Positions 15,582 through 23,336 of a stretch of DNA of 34,186 nucleotides are shown here, one piece after another. Below the pieces are notes generated by a model. It did not search any database. It saw only the letters and a list, made by a program, of their open reading frames with translations, and was not told where the DNA came from. This stretch comes from Planctomycetota bacterium (GTDB taxonomy: Bacteria; Planctomycetota; UBA8108; UBA1146; JAJFFE01), in contig JAJFFE010000274.1 in assembly GCA_021776775.1 (NCBI GenBank), positions 1 through 34,186 on the forward strand, read 5' to 3'. The translations under genes were made by a program, and so were the position numbers. The number at the start of each line of letters is the position of its first letter. Within the stretch, counting starts at the first letter, position 1.

Positions 15582-16405
15582 ACGAGCCAGTGCCCTCCCA
15601 GTCACTGTCGGTTCCGCTCTACCGTCGACGCATTGTCGTGACTCGCCCGCGGGTTCGTGCAGTCGAGTGGGTGCGACGGTTCGCCGCCGCCGGCGCCGAC
15701 GTGATCCTCTTCCCGACGTTCCAGCTCGCCATGCCCGCCCCCGCCGAGTGCGCACAGATCTTTGCGGCGTTGGAAGAGAAGTCGGGCGAGCAAGACGTTT
15801 GGCTCGCGGTCACCAGTCCGACGTCCGCCGAGAACTTGCTCAACTTGATCGAACGCCAAGCGCGTGACGCCGCGTGGCTCTCACACTTCCGGGTTGCCGC
15901 GGTCGGCGAGGCGACGCGGAAGATTCTCTCCGACCGTGGGTTGCATGTTGCCATCACCAGCGAGCGATCGAATGCGCGCGAACTCGCCAGCGCGTTGATC
16001 GACGCCGGGGTCGGCTCGCAGTCGTTCGTGTTCCACGTTTCATCGAGCGGCGGCCGACCGGAGTTGATCGAACGATTGAATTCTCACGGCACCGGGGCCA
16101 CGCCGCTACACGTCTCCCATCAGCGTCCCATCGCTGGGTTGACGACCGCGGTGCTGGAGCGTGAACTCGATAACAGCGGAGTCGATCTCATTGCATTTGC
16201 TAGTCCGTCTGCGGCGGATCATCTGATAGAAATATCGAGTCCCGCCTTGGTCGATCGCCTTCGCCAGGTACCGACCTTAGCGGTGGGTCCAACCACCACG
16301 GAGGTGTTGACGGCACTCGGGTTCGAGACGATTACCACGTCCGACGACCCTGGCGTCGAATCGGTCGTGAGAACCACGATCACGTACTTCGAATCACTCT
16401 CCTGA
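15578..16405 (+). CDS. hemD: Uroporphyrinogen-III synthase
   Basis: HemD closes and inverts ring D of hydroxymethylbilane to give uroporphyrinogen III. The 275-residue protein is poorly conserved, as usual for the family, but shows the bilobed pattern: RRIVVTRPR at the start of lobe 1, DVWLAVTSPTSAENL, VAAVGEATRKIL, then FHVSSSGGRPELIERL, IAFASPSAADHLI and TLAVGPTTTEVLTALG in lobe 2. Its TTG start (15578) overlaps the hemC stop by 4 bases; the position between hemC and hemB supports the call. A fusion with a methyltransferase, seen in some bacteria, is absent. Confidence 0.92.
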   Translation: MNEPVPSQSLSVPLYRRRIVVTRPRVRAVEWVRRFAAAGADVILFPTFQLAMPAPAECAQIFAALEEKSGEQDVWLAVTSPTSAENLLNLIERQARDAAWLSHFRVAAVGEATRKILSDRGLHVAITSERSNARELASALIDAGVGSQSFVFHVSSSGGRPELIERLNSHGTGATPLHVSHQRPIAGLTTAVLERELDNSGVDLIAFASPSAADHLIEISSPALVDRLRQVPTLAVGPTTTEVLTALGFETITTSDDPGVESVVRTTITYFESLS

Positions 16406-16428
16406 GACAACGAGATCGAGCACGAACA

Positions 16429-17418
16429 ATGTCTTTTCCGATACGACGCCCGCGCCGACTCCGTGGTTCACCCGCTTTACGCTCCATGGTTCGGGAAACC
16501 CGCCTGTCCGTAGATCAGCTGGTGCAACCGTTGTTCGTGAGACCCGGCCAAGGGATCGAGAATCCCATCGAGTCACTCCACGGTCAGTCGCAGCTGTCGG
16601 TCGACCGGGCCGCGGAGAAGGCGGTGGAGTTGGCCGAGCTCGGCGTTCGCAGCGTGATCCTGTTCGGCATCCCTGAATCCAAGGACGATCAAGGAAGCGA
16701 GGCGACCGATGCCGACGGCATCGTTCCGACCGCGGTCCGGGCGATCAAAAAAGCGTGCCCGGAGATGATCGTGATCGGTGACGTCTGCTTGTGCGAGTTC
16801 ACGGACCATGGGCACTGCGGTGTCTTGCACGAAACGCGCGACGGTCTGAGCGTCGACAACGACGAAACCATCGACTTGCTCGCCGACGAGGCGGTGGTGC
16901 TCGCCGACGCGGGTTGCGACATCGTCGCCCCCTCGGCCATGGCGGACGGGCAAGTCGATGCGATCCGTTGTGCTCTCGACGACCATAAATTTGATCAAGT
17001 GCCGATCCTTGCGTACTCCGCGAAGTACGCGTCGGCGTTCTACGGACCGTTTCGCGATGCGGCCGAGAACGCTCCGGCTTCGGGTGATCGCCGTGGATAC
17101 CAGATGGATCCGGCGAACGGCCGCGAAGCGTTCATCGAGTGTGAACTCGACTTGGAAGAGGGTGCAGACATCATCATGGTCAAGCCGGCCCTCTCCTATC
17201 TAGACGTCATCGCTCGGCTCCGGGACGACACAGACGTGCCGATCGCGGCGTATCACGTCAGTGGTGAGTACGCCATGGTTCACGCCGCGGCGGACCGGGG
17301 ATGGCTCGACCGTGACGCAGCCATGTTGGAGAGTTTGATCTCCATCCGCCGCGCCGGCGCCGACATGATCATCACCTATGCGGCCGAGTGGTACGCACGC
17401 CAATCACTGAATCGCTGA
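16429..17418 (+). CDS. hemB: Delta-aminolevulinic acid dehydratase (porphobilinogen synthase)
   Basis: HemB condenses two 5-aminolevulinates into porphobilinogen. The 329-residue TIM-barrel protein carries the zinc-type cysteine triad C120, C122 and C130 (GDVCLCEFTDHGHC), the two Schiff-base lysines K199 (YSAKYASAFYGPFR) and K252 (IMVKPALSYLD), and the allosteric-region aspartates typical of the family. It is therefore of the zinc-dependent class by sequence. It starts 23 nt after hemD. With hemL at 3627-4904 the window contains every enzyme from glutamyl-tRNA to uroporphyrinogen III. Confidence 0.96.
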   Translation: MSFPIRRPRRLRGSPALRSMVRETRLSVDQLVQPLFVRPGQGIENPIESLHGQSQLSVDRAAEKAVELAELGVRSVILFGIPESKDDQGSEATDADGIVPTAVRAIKKACPEMIVIGDVCLCEFTDHGHCGVLHETRDGLSVDNDETIDLLADEAVVLADAGCDIVAPSAMADGQVDAIRCALDDHKFDQVPILAYSAKYASAFYGPFRDAAENAPASGDRRGYQMDPANGREAFIECELDLEEGADIIMVKPALSYLDVIARLRDDTDVPIAAYHVSGEYAMVHAAADRGWLDRDAAMLESLISIRRAGADMIITYAAEWYARQSLNR

Positions 17419-17421
17419 GCC

Positions 17422-18300
17422 ATGCTTTCGATCGCGTTCACCGTTACGCTCGCGTTGGTCGCTCACGCGGAGCCGCTCTACTACCACCATCGCGACGCGG
17501 CTGGCGTTCACCACTACCGAGTCCCACGCGTCCGCACACCGGCGTGGGATCGCGACGTCCCGATTCCGCTGGCGCCCAGGATCGTGCGTCGCATCTTGCG
17601 CTGCCGTCACATGGCGTTGGATCAAGAGCGCGATGAACTCCGCTTCTCGACCGACGACGATGTGTCCGGTCTTATTGCCAGCCGCATTGACCTGGTCGCT
17701 CGCGGAACAGGATTAGTGCCGTACTTCGAAGAGCTTCACCGGCGGGGCCACGAGCGATCGTTCGGGGCAGAAGCTCCCGGCCCGCTTCGGCCTTCCTTCA
17801 CCACGACGGTGCCCGGTCGTGCGCCGATCTTGCTCGACTACCAGCTTCATGACGCCGGGCGATCGTTGCGACTGAAGTTTCACGTGAGTGAATTCTTGCT
17901 CTTCCCGGGTGGTGTCGGGAAGAAGCCGTCCGGTGAAGTCGTGGAGTTCACACTGTCGCGCCAGGGCGATGAGTTTCGTTGGGAAGAGACCGCGCGGCAC
18001 GACTTCGACGGTTCAGCGGCGCCTCCTCGACATACTTCCCCAACGGTGGGAGTCGATCTCGTCGCTTCCTCCGAGCCGTCAACAATCCGGGCTCGACTCG
18101 ACCGATTGACCCACCACTGCCTCGCCAACGACCGCTACGTGGTGCGCTGGACGGGCACGCCGGCGTCGAACCGCGTCGACACCGATTCCTTGTACGGGAG
18201 CGTGCGTCTCTTCTCGGTCGATCTCGACGGGCAATCCGTCTGGATCGGGACCCGAGAGGACCGCGACGAAGGTGCCATCACCGTCTGGCTGGTTCGCTGA
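17422..18300 (+). CDS. Secreted protein of unknown function, last gene of the hem operon
   Basis: A 292-residue protein with a short signal peptide (MLSIAFTVTLALVAHA, likely cut before EP). The mature part is rich in beta-prone stretches, Arg and His, with two cysteines (about residues 60 and 233). It begins only 3 nt after the hemB stop, so it is almost certainly co-transcribed and coupled. I recognise no domain. An exported protein at the end of a heme-synthesis operon could concern heme or cytochrome maturation outside the membrane, but there is no CxxCH or other heme motif, so this is only a contextual guess. Confidence 0.75.
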   Translation: MLSIAFTVTLALVAHAEPLYYHHRDAAGVHHYRVPRVRTPAWDRDVPIPLAPRIVRRILRCRHMALDQERDELRFSTDDDVSGLIASRIDLVARGTGLVPYFEELHRRGHERSFGAEAPGPLRPSFTTTVPGRAPILLDYQLHDAGRSLRLKFHVSEFLLFPGGVGKKPSGEVVEFTLSRQGDEFRWEETARHDFDGSAAPPRHTSPTVGVDLVASSEPSTIRARLDRLTHHCLANDRYVVRWTGTPASNRVDTDSLYGSVRLFSVDLDGQSVWIGTREDRDEGAITVWLVR

Positions 18301-18490
18301 CTCGAGGCAAGTCAAACGGCGCGACAAGGATTGAACGGTAGCAATCATTTGCTGTCTGTTCTGATCGATGGCGTTCGCCGCGCGGTCCAGACCGGCGACC
18401 TGAAGTGTGGCTCAATCCCTTCCCTGCAAACGAGCTAGTGTCAATCTGAGCCGGTTGGCCCGAACTCCGCAAAGGCGCTTGTGTTCGGAT

Positions 18491-18509
18491 GGTAGCGCAG
18501 GCTACCTTT
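18491..18509 (+). terminator. Short hairpin with T-run between the hem operon and plsC
   Basis: GGTAGC (18491-18496) and GCTACC (18501-18506) form a perfect 6-bp stem around GCAG, followed by TTT. It could be a weak intrinsic terminator for transcripts entering from the hem operon, or a leader hairpin of the next gene. The rest of 18301-18558 shows no gene. Confidence 0.3.
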
Positions 18510-18558
18510 GATTCGGTTCAGCGCTTCGTCCTATCTCGAAGCTGAGGAGGTGACTCTC

Positions 18559-19239
18559 GTGCGCAGCGCCTGCCAACTAGTTTTCTACTACGCGCTCATG
18601 AAGCCGTTCTTGTGGCTGTTCACCGGAGCAATGTTCTCAGGTATTGGGGGCAGTTTCTGGGGAGCGAAGGCCTCGCGAACCCAACCGATTCGCGGCCGTG
18701 GCCCATTCATCATCGTGGCGAATCACAATAGCCACCTCGACACCGCAGTCATCTTTCACATGATCGGGGGTCGAAGGCTCGCCAAGGTTCGCCCCGTCGC
18801 GGCCGCCGACTATTTCTGTCGAAGCCGGCTCCGTCGTTTTCTGACGACCCGCCTGTTCAATATCTTGCCCATCGAGCGAAGTGCGCTGCGCTGCCAAGTC
18901 GCGGTCGATCAGATGAGCGCAGCGCTCGCCGATGGGCAGAGCTTGATCATCTTTCCCGAAGGCACGCGCGGTGTTCCGGAACGCATGGAACCGTTCCATA
19001 GCGGCGTGGGTCATCTGGTTCACGCGAATCCCGGTGTTCCGGTCATTCCCATGTATATCCACGGATCAGGCGCCGTCATGCCCAAGGGAACGTGGCTACC
19101 GATTCCCCACCTCGTTCGCGTCCATGTGGGTGAGCCTGAGTATTTCCGCGGAGCGGCCAAGGACATCACGGCGGAGTTGGCGGACCGCGTCTCCCTGTTG
19201 GGCACCGCGTGTGGGCTCGAACCGGCGGCTGCTTCCTAG
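18559..19239 (+). CDS. plsC: 1-acyl-sn-glycerol-3-phosphate acyltransferase family protein (PlsC-like)
   Basis: A 226-residue membrane-associated acyltransferase that probably makes phosphatidate from lysophosphatidate in phospholipid synthesis. The catalytic motif is NHNSHLD (N55-D61). The acyl-acceptor site is FPEGTRG from F132, with IERS and VIPMYIHG blocks between and after. A hydrophobic N-terminal helix (about 5-30) anchors it. The start is GTG 18559, set by a perfect AGGAGG at 18545-18550, 8 nt upstream. The frame is open to a TTG at 18508, but that lies before the ribosome binding site. Some paralogues of this family act on ornithine lipids or glycolipids. Confidence 0.88.
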   Translation: MRSACQLVFYYALMKPFLWLFTGAMFSGIGGSFWGAKASRTQPIRGRGPFIIVANHNSHLDTAVIFHMIGGRRLAKVRPVAAADYFCRSRLRRFLTTRLFNILPIERSALRCQVAVDQMSAALADGQSLIIFPEGTRGVPERMEPFHSGVGHLVHANPGVPVIPMYIHGSGAVMPKGTWLPIPHLVRVHVGEPEYFRGAAKDITAELADRVSLLGTACGLEPAAAS

Positions 19240-19336
19240 TCCCAGAGAGAGTCTCTTGCCGTCCGCAACCCCCGGTGTTCGACACACGCACGCTGCGCAC
19301 AATCGGGCTAGACCTTCAGCCGGCCCGCCGTTGTAA

Positions 19337-19355
19337 TCCTCCACCCCATGGAGGA
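19337..19355 (+). promoter_or_regulatory. Hairpin enclosing the mutM ribosome binding site
   Basis: TCCTCCA (19337-19343) is exactly complementary to TGGAGGA (19349-19355), leaving a 5-nt loop. The right arm is the Shine-Dalgarno sequence of the mutM-like gene (ATG 19361). If folded, it would block ribosome entry. An anti-Shine-Dalgarno helix of this kind can regulate translation, although the arms are short. Confidence 0.45.
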
Positions 19356-19360
19356 GTGCA

Positions 19361-20197
19361 ATGCCGGAGTTACCTGAAGTTGAGCTCGGTCGAAAGATTG
19401 CCGAGCGTGCTGTCGTCGGGCGCACAATCGAGCGGCTGGAGTGCGCGGACGACGACATTGTCTACGACGGTGTCGAACCCGCCGCCGTTTGTCGCGCCCT
19501 TCGTGGGGCTCGAGTGGACGCGGTCGCGCGCTTGGGCAAGCACTTGTGGTTCGAACTCGACCGGCGGCCGTGGCCGCTCTTTCACTTCGGAATGACCGGT
19601 GCCTTTCGCGTTCCCGGCGAGACTCCTTTGCGACTAGAGTCGAGTCCTAAGGAACTCGACGCCGTCTGGCCGCCGAAGTTCGTGAAGATTCGCATGTGGC
19701 TCGACGACGGAGGCGAGTTGGTCATGACCAATGCTCGTCGTCTTGGGCGCATACGTTTGCGCAACGATCCGCGAAATGAGCCACCCATTTCGGACCTTGG
19801 GTTCGACCCCCTTCTTGCCATGCCGTCCGCGGCAGAGTTCGAAGCGCTGCTCGCACGACGCAAGGGAGTCTTGAAAGGCTTGCTACTCAACCAAGGGTTT
19901 GCGGCTGGCGTCGGTAACTGGATCGCAGACGAGGTGCTTTACCAGGCGAAGATCGATCCGCGTCGACGCGCCAACTCGTTGAGCCCGGCTGAGTGTCTCT
20001 TGCTGAGGACCAAGCTCGGTTCGGTGATCGGCAAAGCAGTCGACGTCGATGCCGACAAAGATCGCTTGCCGACGAGTTGGCTGTTTCACTATCGCTGGGG
20101 AAAGAACCAAGACGCAGTCACGCCCGCCGGCGAGAAGATCCAAATCGATACGATCGCCGGCCGCAGCACCGCATGGGTACCAGCCTTACAGAGCTAG
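19361..20197 (+). CDS. mutM: Formamidopyrimidine-DNA glycosylase family protein, zincless plant-like type
   Basis: A base-excision-repair glycosylase/AP lyase that removes oxidised purines. The 278-residue protein keeps the catalytic P2-E3 (MPELPEVE), K60 (ARLGKHLWFEL) and the helix-two-turns-helix block LLLNQGFAAGVGNWIADEVLYQA. The C-terminal CxxC...CxxC zinc finger of bacterial MutM is missing. In its place is GEKIQIDTIAGRSTAWVPALQ, very like the zincless finger I remember from plant and fungal FPG1 (AGGRTTAYVPELQ). ATG 19361 follows GGAGGAG. Function is probably retained, since plant zincless enzymes are active, but with altered substrate preference (family knowledge, not shown here). Confidence 0.88.
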   Translation: MPELPEVELGRKIAERAVVGRTIERLECADDDIVYDGVEPAAVCRALRGARVDAVARLGKHLWFELDRRPWPLFHFGMTGAFRVPGETPLRLESSPKELDAVWPPKFVKIRMWLDDGGELVMTNARRLGRIRLRNDPRNEPPISDLGFDPLLAMPSAAEFEALLARRKGVLKGLLLNQGFAAGVGNWIADEVLYQAKIDPRRRANSLSPAECLLLRTKLGSVIGKAVDVDADKDRLPTSWLFHYRWGKNQDAVTPAGEKIQIDTIAGRSTAWVPALQS

Positions 20198-20457
20198 CTG
20201 TTCTGAATTGCTCTGTACAAGTCGTTTCCTCTCACGCCGTCCCCGGTCGTGAAAGCCCAGTGCGCAACGGATGTCCCAACCTTGACCCACACCTGTGGTC
20301 CCGTACTCTCCTAACTCGCCCAATAGTGGGCGTTGTAGATCTTCGCGCGTGGAAACTTGCCCGCAGCCGTCGTCTAAGTACGAGGCTCGATCTACGGGCT
20401 TGGGATGGCGCGGAAGTGGCGGCGCCGTAGTAACGGACGAACCCAAGGGAGGGTTAC
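20198..20457. other. Intergenic region with a hairpin at 20317-20332
   Basis: There are 260 bases without a gene. CGCCCA/TGGGCG forms a 6-bp hairpin around ATAG (20317-20332). No convincing promoter boxes or RNA gene were seen. Confidence 0.35.
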
Positions 20458-23202
20458 ATGGATCAACGATCCCTACTCGTTCTCACATGTGTTCTGACGA
20501 TCGGCGCCTGGGGGGTCCCTGCGTCTGTTGAAGCTCAGTGGCTCGATTTCAGTAGTGTGACCGCGACCAACATTATCGCAGACCCGTTCCTCGCGGTGAG
20601 CGACCCCGAGGAGAAGGACTACGCCACCGCCGACTTCGACATGGATGGCGACGTCGACTTGGTGGTCGCGCGTAAGCTGCCGTTCACGACGTTCGGCAAT
20701 CGAGCGAACGTGTTGTTCATCAACGTCGACGGAGTGATGACCGACTTGACCGGGACGTACGCCCCAGAGTTCATCAGTAGTGTGGACTTTCCCGATGGCG
20801 ACAATGCCCGCGACGTCATGGCGGCGAACATCAACGGCGACGCGTGGCCGGATGTCGTCTTTGCCAATGCCGGGAACGACGCCTCTCCGGGTCAACAGCC
20901 GCGCGTATACATCAACCTCGGCGAAGATCTCAGCGGCAACTGGCTGGGGCTCTCTGATGAGTCGTTTCGTCTGCCGTTTCTCTCGACCGGGGTCTTCGAA
21001 CCGAACGCCTGCGCAGTGGGGGTCGGGGACGTCACCGGGAACGGGGTCGACGACCTCTACATTGTCGACTACCAGAACTCCCTCGAGGACAAGCTGTTGA
21101 TCAATGACGGCAGCGGGTTCTTCTCCGAAGAGACGAACTCGCGTCTACCCCTCGGCTACGAAACTTCGGCCTTTGCGACTGCCGGGATGATCAAAGATCT
21201 CAACGGCGACGGATATCCCGAGATCATCAAGAACTCGACGCCGTCGATCACCGTGGCCTACAACGACGGGGCGTCGAACCCCGGCTTCTTCTCGACGACG
21301 GAGTCGCTGGCCGTTTCCGCGGCGTATCATTTCGATATCGGCGACTTGAACGGCGACGGGTTGAACGACTTCTACGTTGTTCAGGACGGCCAGGATCAGT
21401 TCCAGATCAACAGCTCCCCGGTCGGTGCCATTCCGGTGACGTGGAGTTCGACGAGCTTGACCGCCAGCCCCCTGACCTCTGCGTTCGGTGGCAACGTACA
21501 CCTGGCCGAGCTCGACGGCGACGGGGATGACGACGTGACGATCGCTGACGCCGATACTGACGTTCCTGGCTGCTTGCGTCGCATGGCGTTTCTTCGCAAC
21601 GACTCGGGGTCGCTGTCCGATCCATTCTCAGCGCCATACTTGCCGATGCATCACTTCGGAACCTACGACGTCGCGATCGCCGATTTCAACGGCGATGGCG
21701 CCAACGACATTTGGGTGGGCCATTGCGACGGAACCGACTTGTACTTTTCCAACATCGGCATCGGAGTCCCGATCGTGACGGGATTGTCGTGCACGGTGAC
21801 GCTGCCCGACGTGGAACTGACGTGGATCAACGGGGGCGCCTACGACGAAGTCACGGTCAAACGCGGGGGAATCGTCATCGGGACGCTCGCCGGATCCGCG
21901 ACGTCGTACACAGATCTCAATCCGGGCTCAGGCACGTATTCGTATTCGATCGTCGGTAGTGCCGCTGGTGATACCAGCACGCCGACGTCTTGCGTCGTCG
22001 TCGTGTCCAACGTCAATCCGGTCAGCGATCTGGTTTGCGCGCAAATCGAAGAAGACGTGCAGCTCGACTGGGTCAACAACGGCGGCACCTTCAGCGCCGA
22101 GTACGACGTGATCGACATCTACCGCAATGGTGTTTTGATCGACACGGTACCGGGAGCCGAAACGACCTATGTCGATATCACCCCGGTGCCCGGTAGCACG
22201 GCCTACTCGCTATCGCCGTCGATAGGCGGGGAGGTTGGCCCACCCTTTACATGTTCGATGCTCGTGATCGATACCGATGTCACGGATCTCGTACTCCGAT
22301 TCCAGGGCACCGAGTTTGGCGATACCGATTCCGCCGAGGCGATCTTCAACGCCCTGCTCGCCAACTCTCAGGTTACCTTGATGGCCGACATTGTGACGGT
22401 TGGCGACTTGGACACCCAGGGCATCGCCATGTCCGCGTTCGAGCGTGTTTGGGTGGAGCTCGGTACGTTCCCCCAGAACTACACGCTGACAGCCCCCGAG
22501 GGAGCGGCGCTGGCGGCCTACCTCAATGCGGGCGGCAACGTGTTCATGAGTGGTGGTGACACCTACTGCTTCGACTCCCCAACCGCCATTCACGCCCTGA
22601 CGGGAATCGGTGATACGTGTTCCGACGGCGGCTTCGGGATTACGTCGGTCGAAGGCATCGTTGCGTCGACGTGTAATCTCGGCGACTTCGAGATTCCGGT
22701 CGACTACGTGGGCGAGTCTGGTTTCATCGACCGACTATCCCCGCTGACGACCGGCGAGCTCCTGTTCGAGTTCACCAGCGGCACGGCCACCTTCAACGGG
22801 GGGGTGGTCAACGAGGTCGGAAGCAGCGCGATGATTTCGCACAGTGTCGAGATCGGGGGCATCGGGGAGGCGCACGATCAGGAAGACCTGGTGGGGCGCT
22901 ACATTACATGTTTCCCCGGGGGCACGACTGGACCGGCGTTCCTGCGAGGAGACGTCAATCAAGATACCGCCGTTGACATCACGGACGCGGTGGCGATCTT
23001 GGAGTACCTGTTCCTCGGATTTCCGACGAACTGCCTGTCGGCGTTGGATGCGAACGACGACGGTGGTGCTAACATTGCAGACGTTGGCTACATGCTCGCG
23101 TACTTGTTCACGTCAGGTGCTGACCCCGCCGCGCCGTTCCCACTCTGTGGGGGCGAGCCGACACCGGACAGTTTGACGTGCGACTTGTACCCGTGCCTCT
23201 GA
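20458..23202 (+). CDS. Secreted FG-GAP propeller protein with Fn3-like domains and C-terminal dockerin-like module
   Basis: A 914-residue exported protein with a signal peptide (residues 1-26, cleaved near VEA/QW). Residues about 55-435 hold seven DxxGDGxxD motifs (for example DFDMDGDVDLVV, DLNGDGLNDFYVV, DFNGDGANDIWVG), consistent with a seven-bladed calcium-binding propeller. Two Fn3-like domains follow (about 437-515 and 518-600), then an alpha/beta-looking domain (about 605-740). The protein ends in a double EF-hand dockerin-like module (about 828-914; RGDVNQDTAVDITDAV and DANDDGGANIADVGYML). GGGAGG precedes ATG 20458. It is likely cell-surface or extracellular; the target is unknown. It is the first of a co-oriented run of exported proteins. 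Confidence 0.85.
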   Translation: MDQRSLLVLTCVLTIGAWGVPASVEAQWLDFSSVTATNIIADPFLAVSDPEEKDYATADFDMDGDVDLVVARKLPFTTFGNRANVLFINVDGVMTDLTGTYAPEFISSVDFPDGDNARDVMAANINGDAWPDVVFANAGNDASPGQQPRVYINLGEDLSGNWLGLSDESFRLPFLSTGVFEPNACAVGVGDVTGNGVDDLYIVDYQNSLEDKLLINDGSGFFSEETNSRLPLGYETSAFATAGMIKDLNGDGYPEIIKNSTPSITVAYNDGASNPGFFSTTESLAVSAAYHFDIGDLNGDGLNDFYVVQDGQDQFQINSSPVGAIPVTWSSTSLTASPLTSAFGGNVHLAELDGDGDDDVTIADADTDVPGCLRRMAFLRNDSGSLSDPFSAPYLPMHHFGTYDVAIADFNGDGANDIWVGHCDGTDLYFSNIGIGVPIVTGLSCTVTLPDVELTWINGGAYDEVTVKRGGIVIGTLAGSATSYTDLNPGSGTYSYSIVGSAAGDTSTPTSCVVVVSNVNPVSDLVCAQIEEDVQLDWVNNGGTFSAEYDVIDIYRNGVLIDTVPGAETTYVDITPVPGSTAYSLSPSIGGEVGPPFTCSMLVIDTDVTDLVLRFQGTEFGDTDSAEAIFNALLANSQVTLMADIVTVGDLDTQGIAMSAFERVWVELGTFPQNYTLTAPEGAALAAYLNAGGNVFMSGGDTYCFDSPTAIHALTGIGDTCSDGGFGITSVEGIVASTCNLGDFEIPVDYVGESGFIDRLSPLTTGELLFEFTSGTATFNGGVVNEVGSSAMISHSVEIGGIGEAHDQEDLVGRYITCFPGGTTGPAFLRGDVNQDTAVDITDAVAILEYLFLGFPTNCLSALDANDDGGANIADVGYMLAYLFTSGADPAAPFPLCGGEPTPDSLTCDLYPCL

Positions 23203-23336
23203 CTTTTCGGCCGGGCCTCTAGTTTGAACTGAAGGGCTCGTGCGTGTCCCCCATGGGATCGCGCGGGCCCGTCAACTCGGTTCGGGTGGATCGATCACCC
23301 GTTCGTGATCAGGACGGGTTAAGGGAGTTGCTTTTC

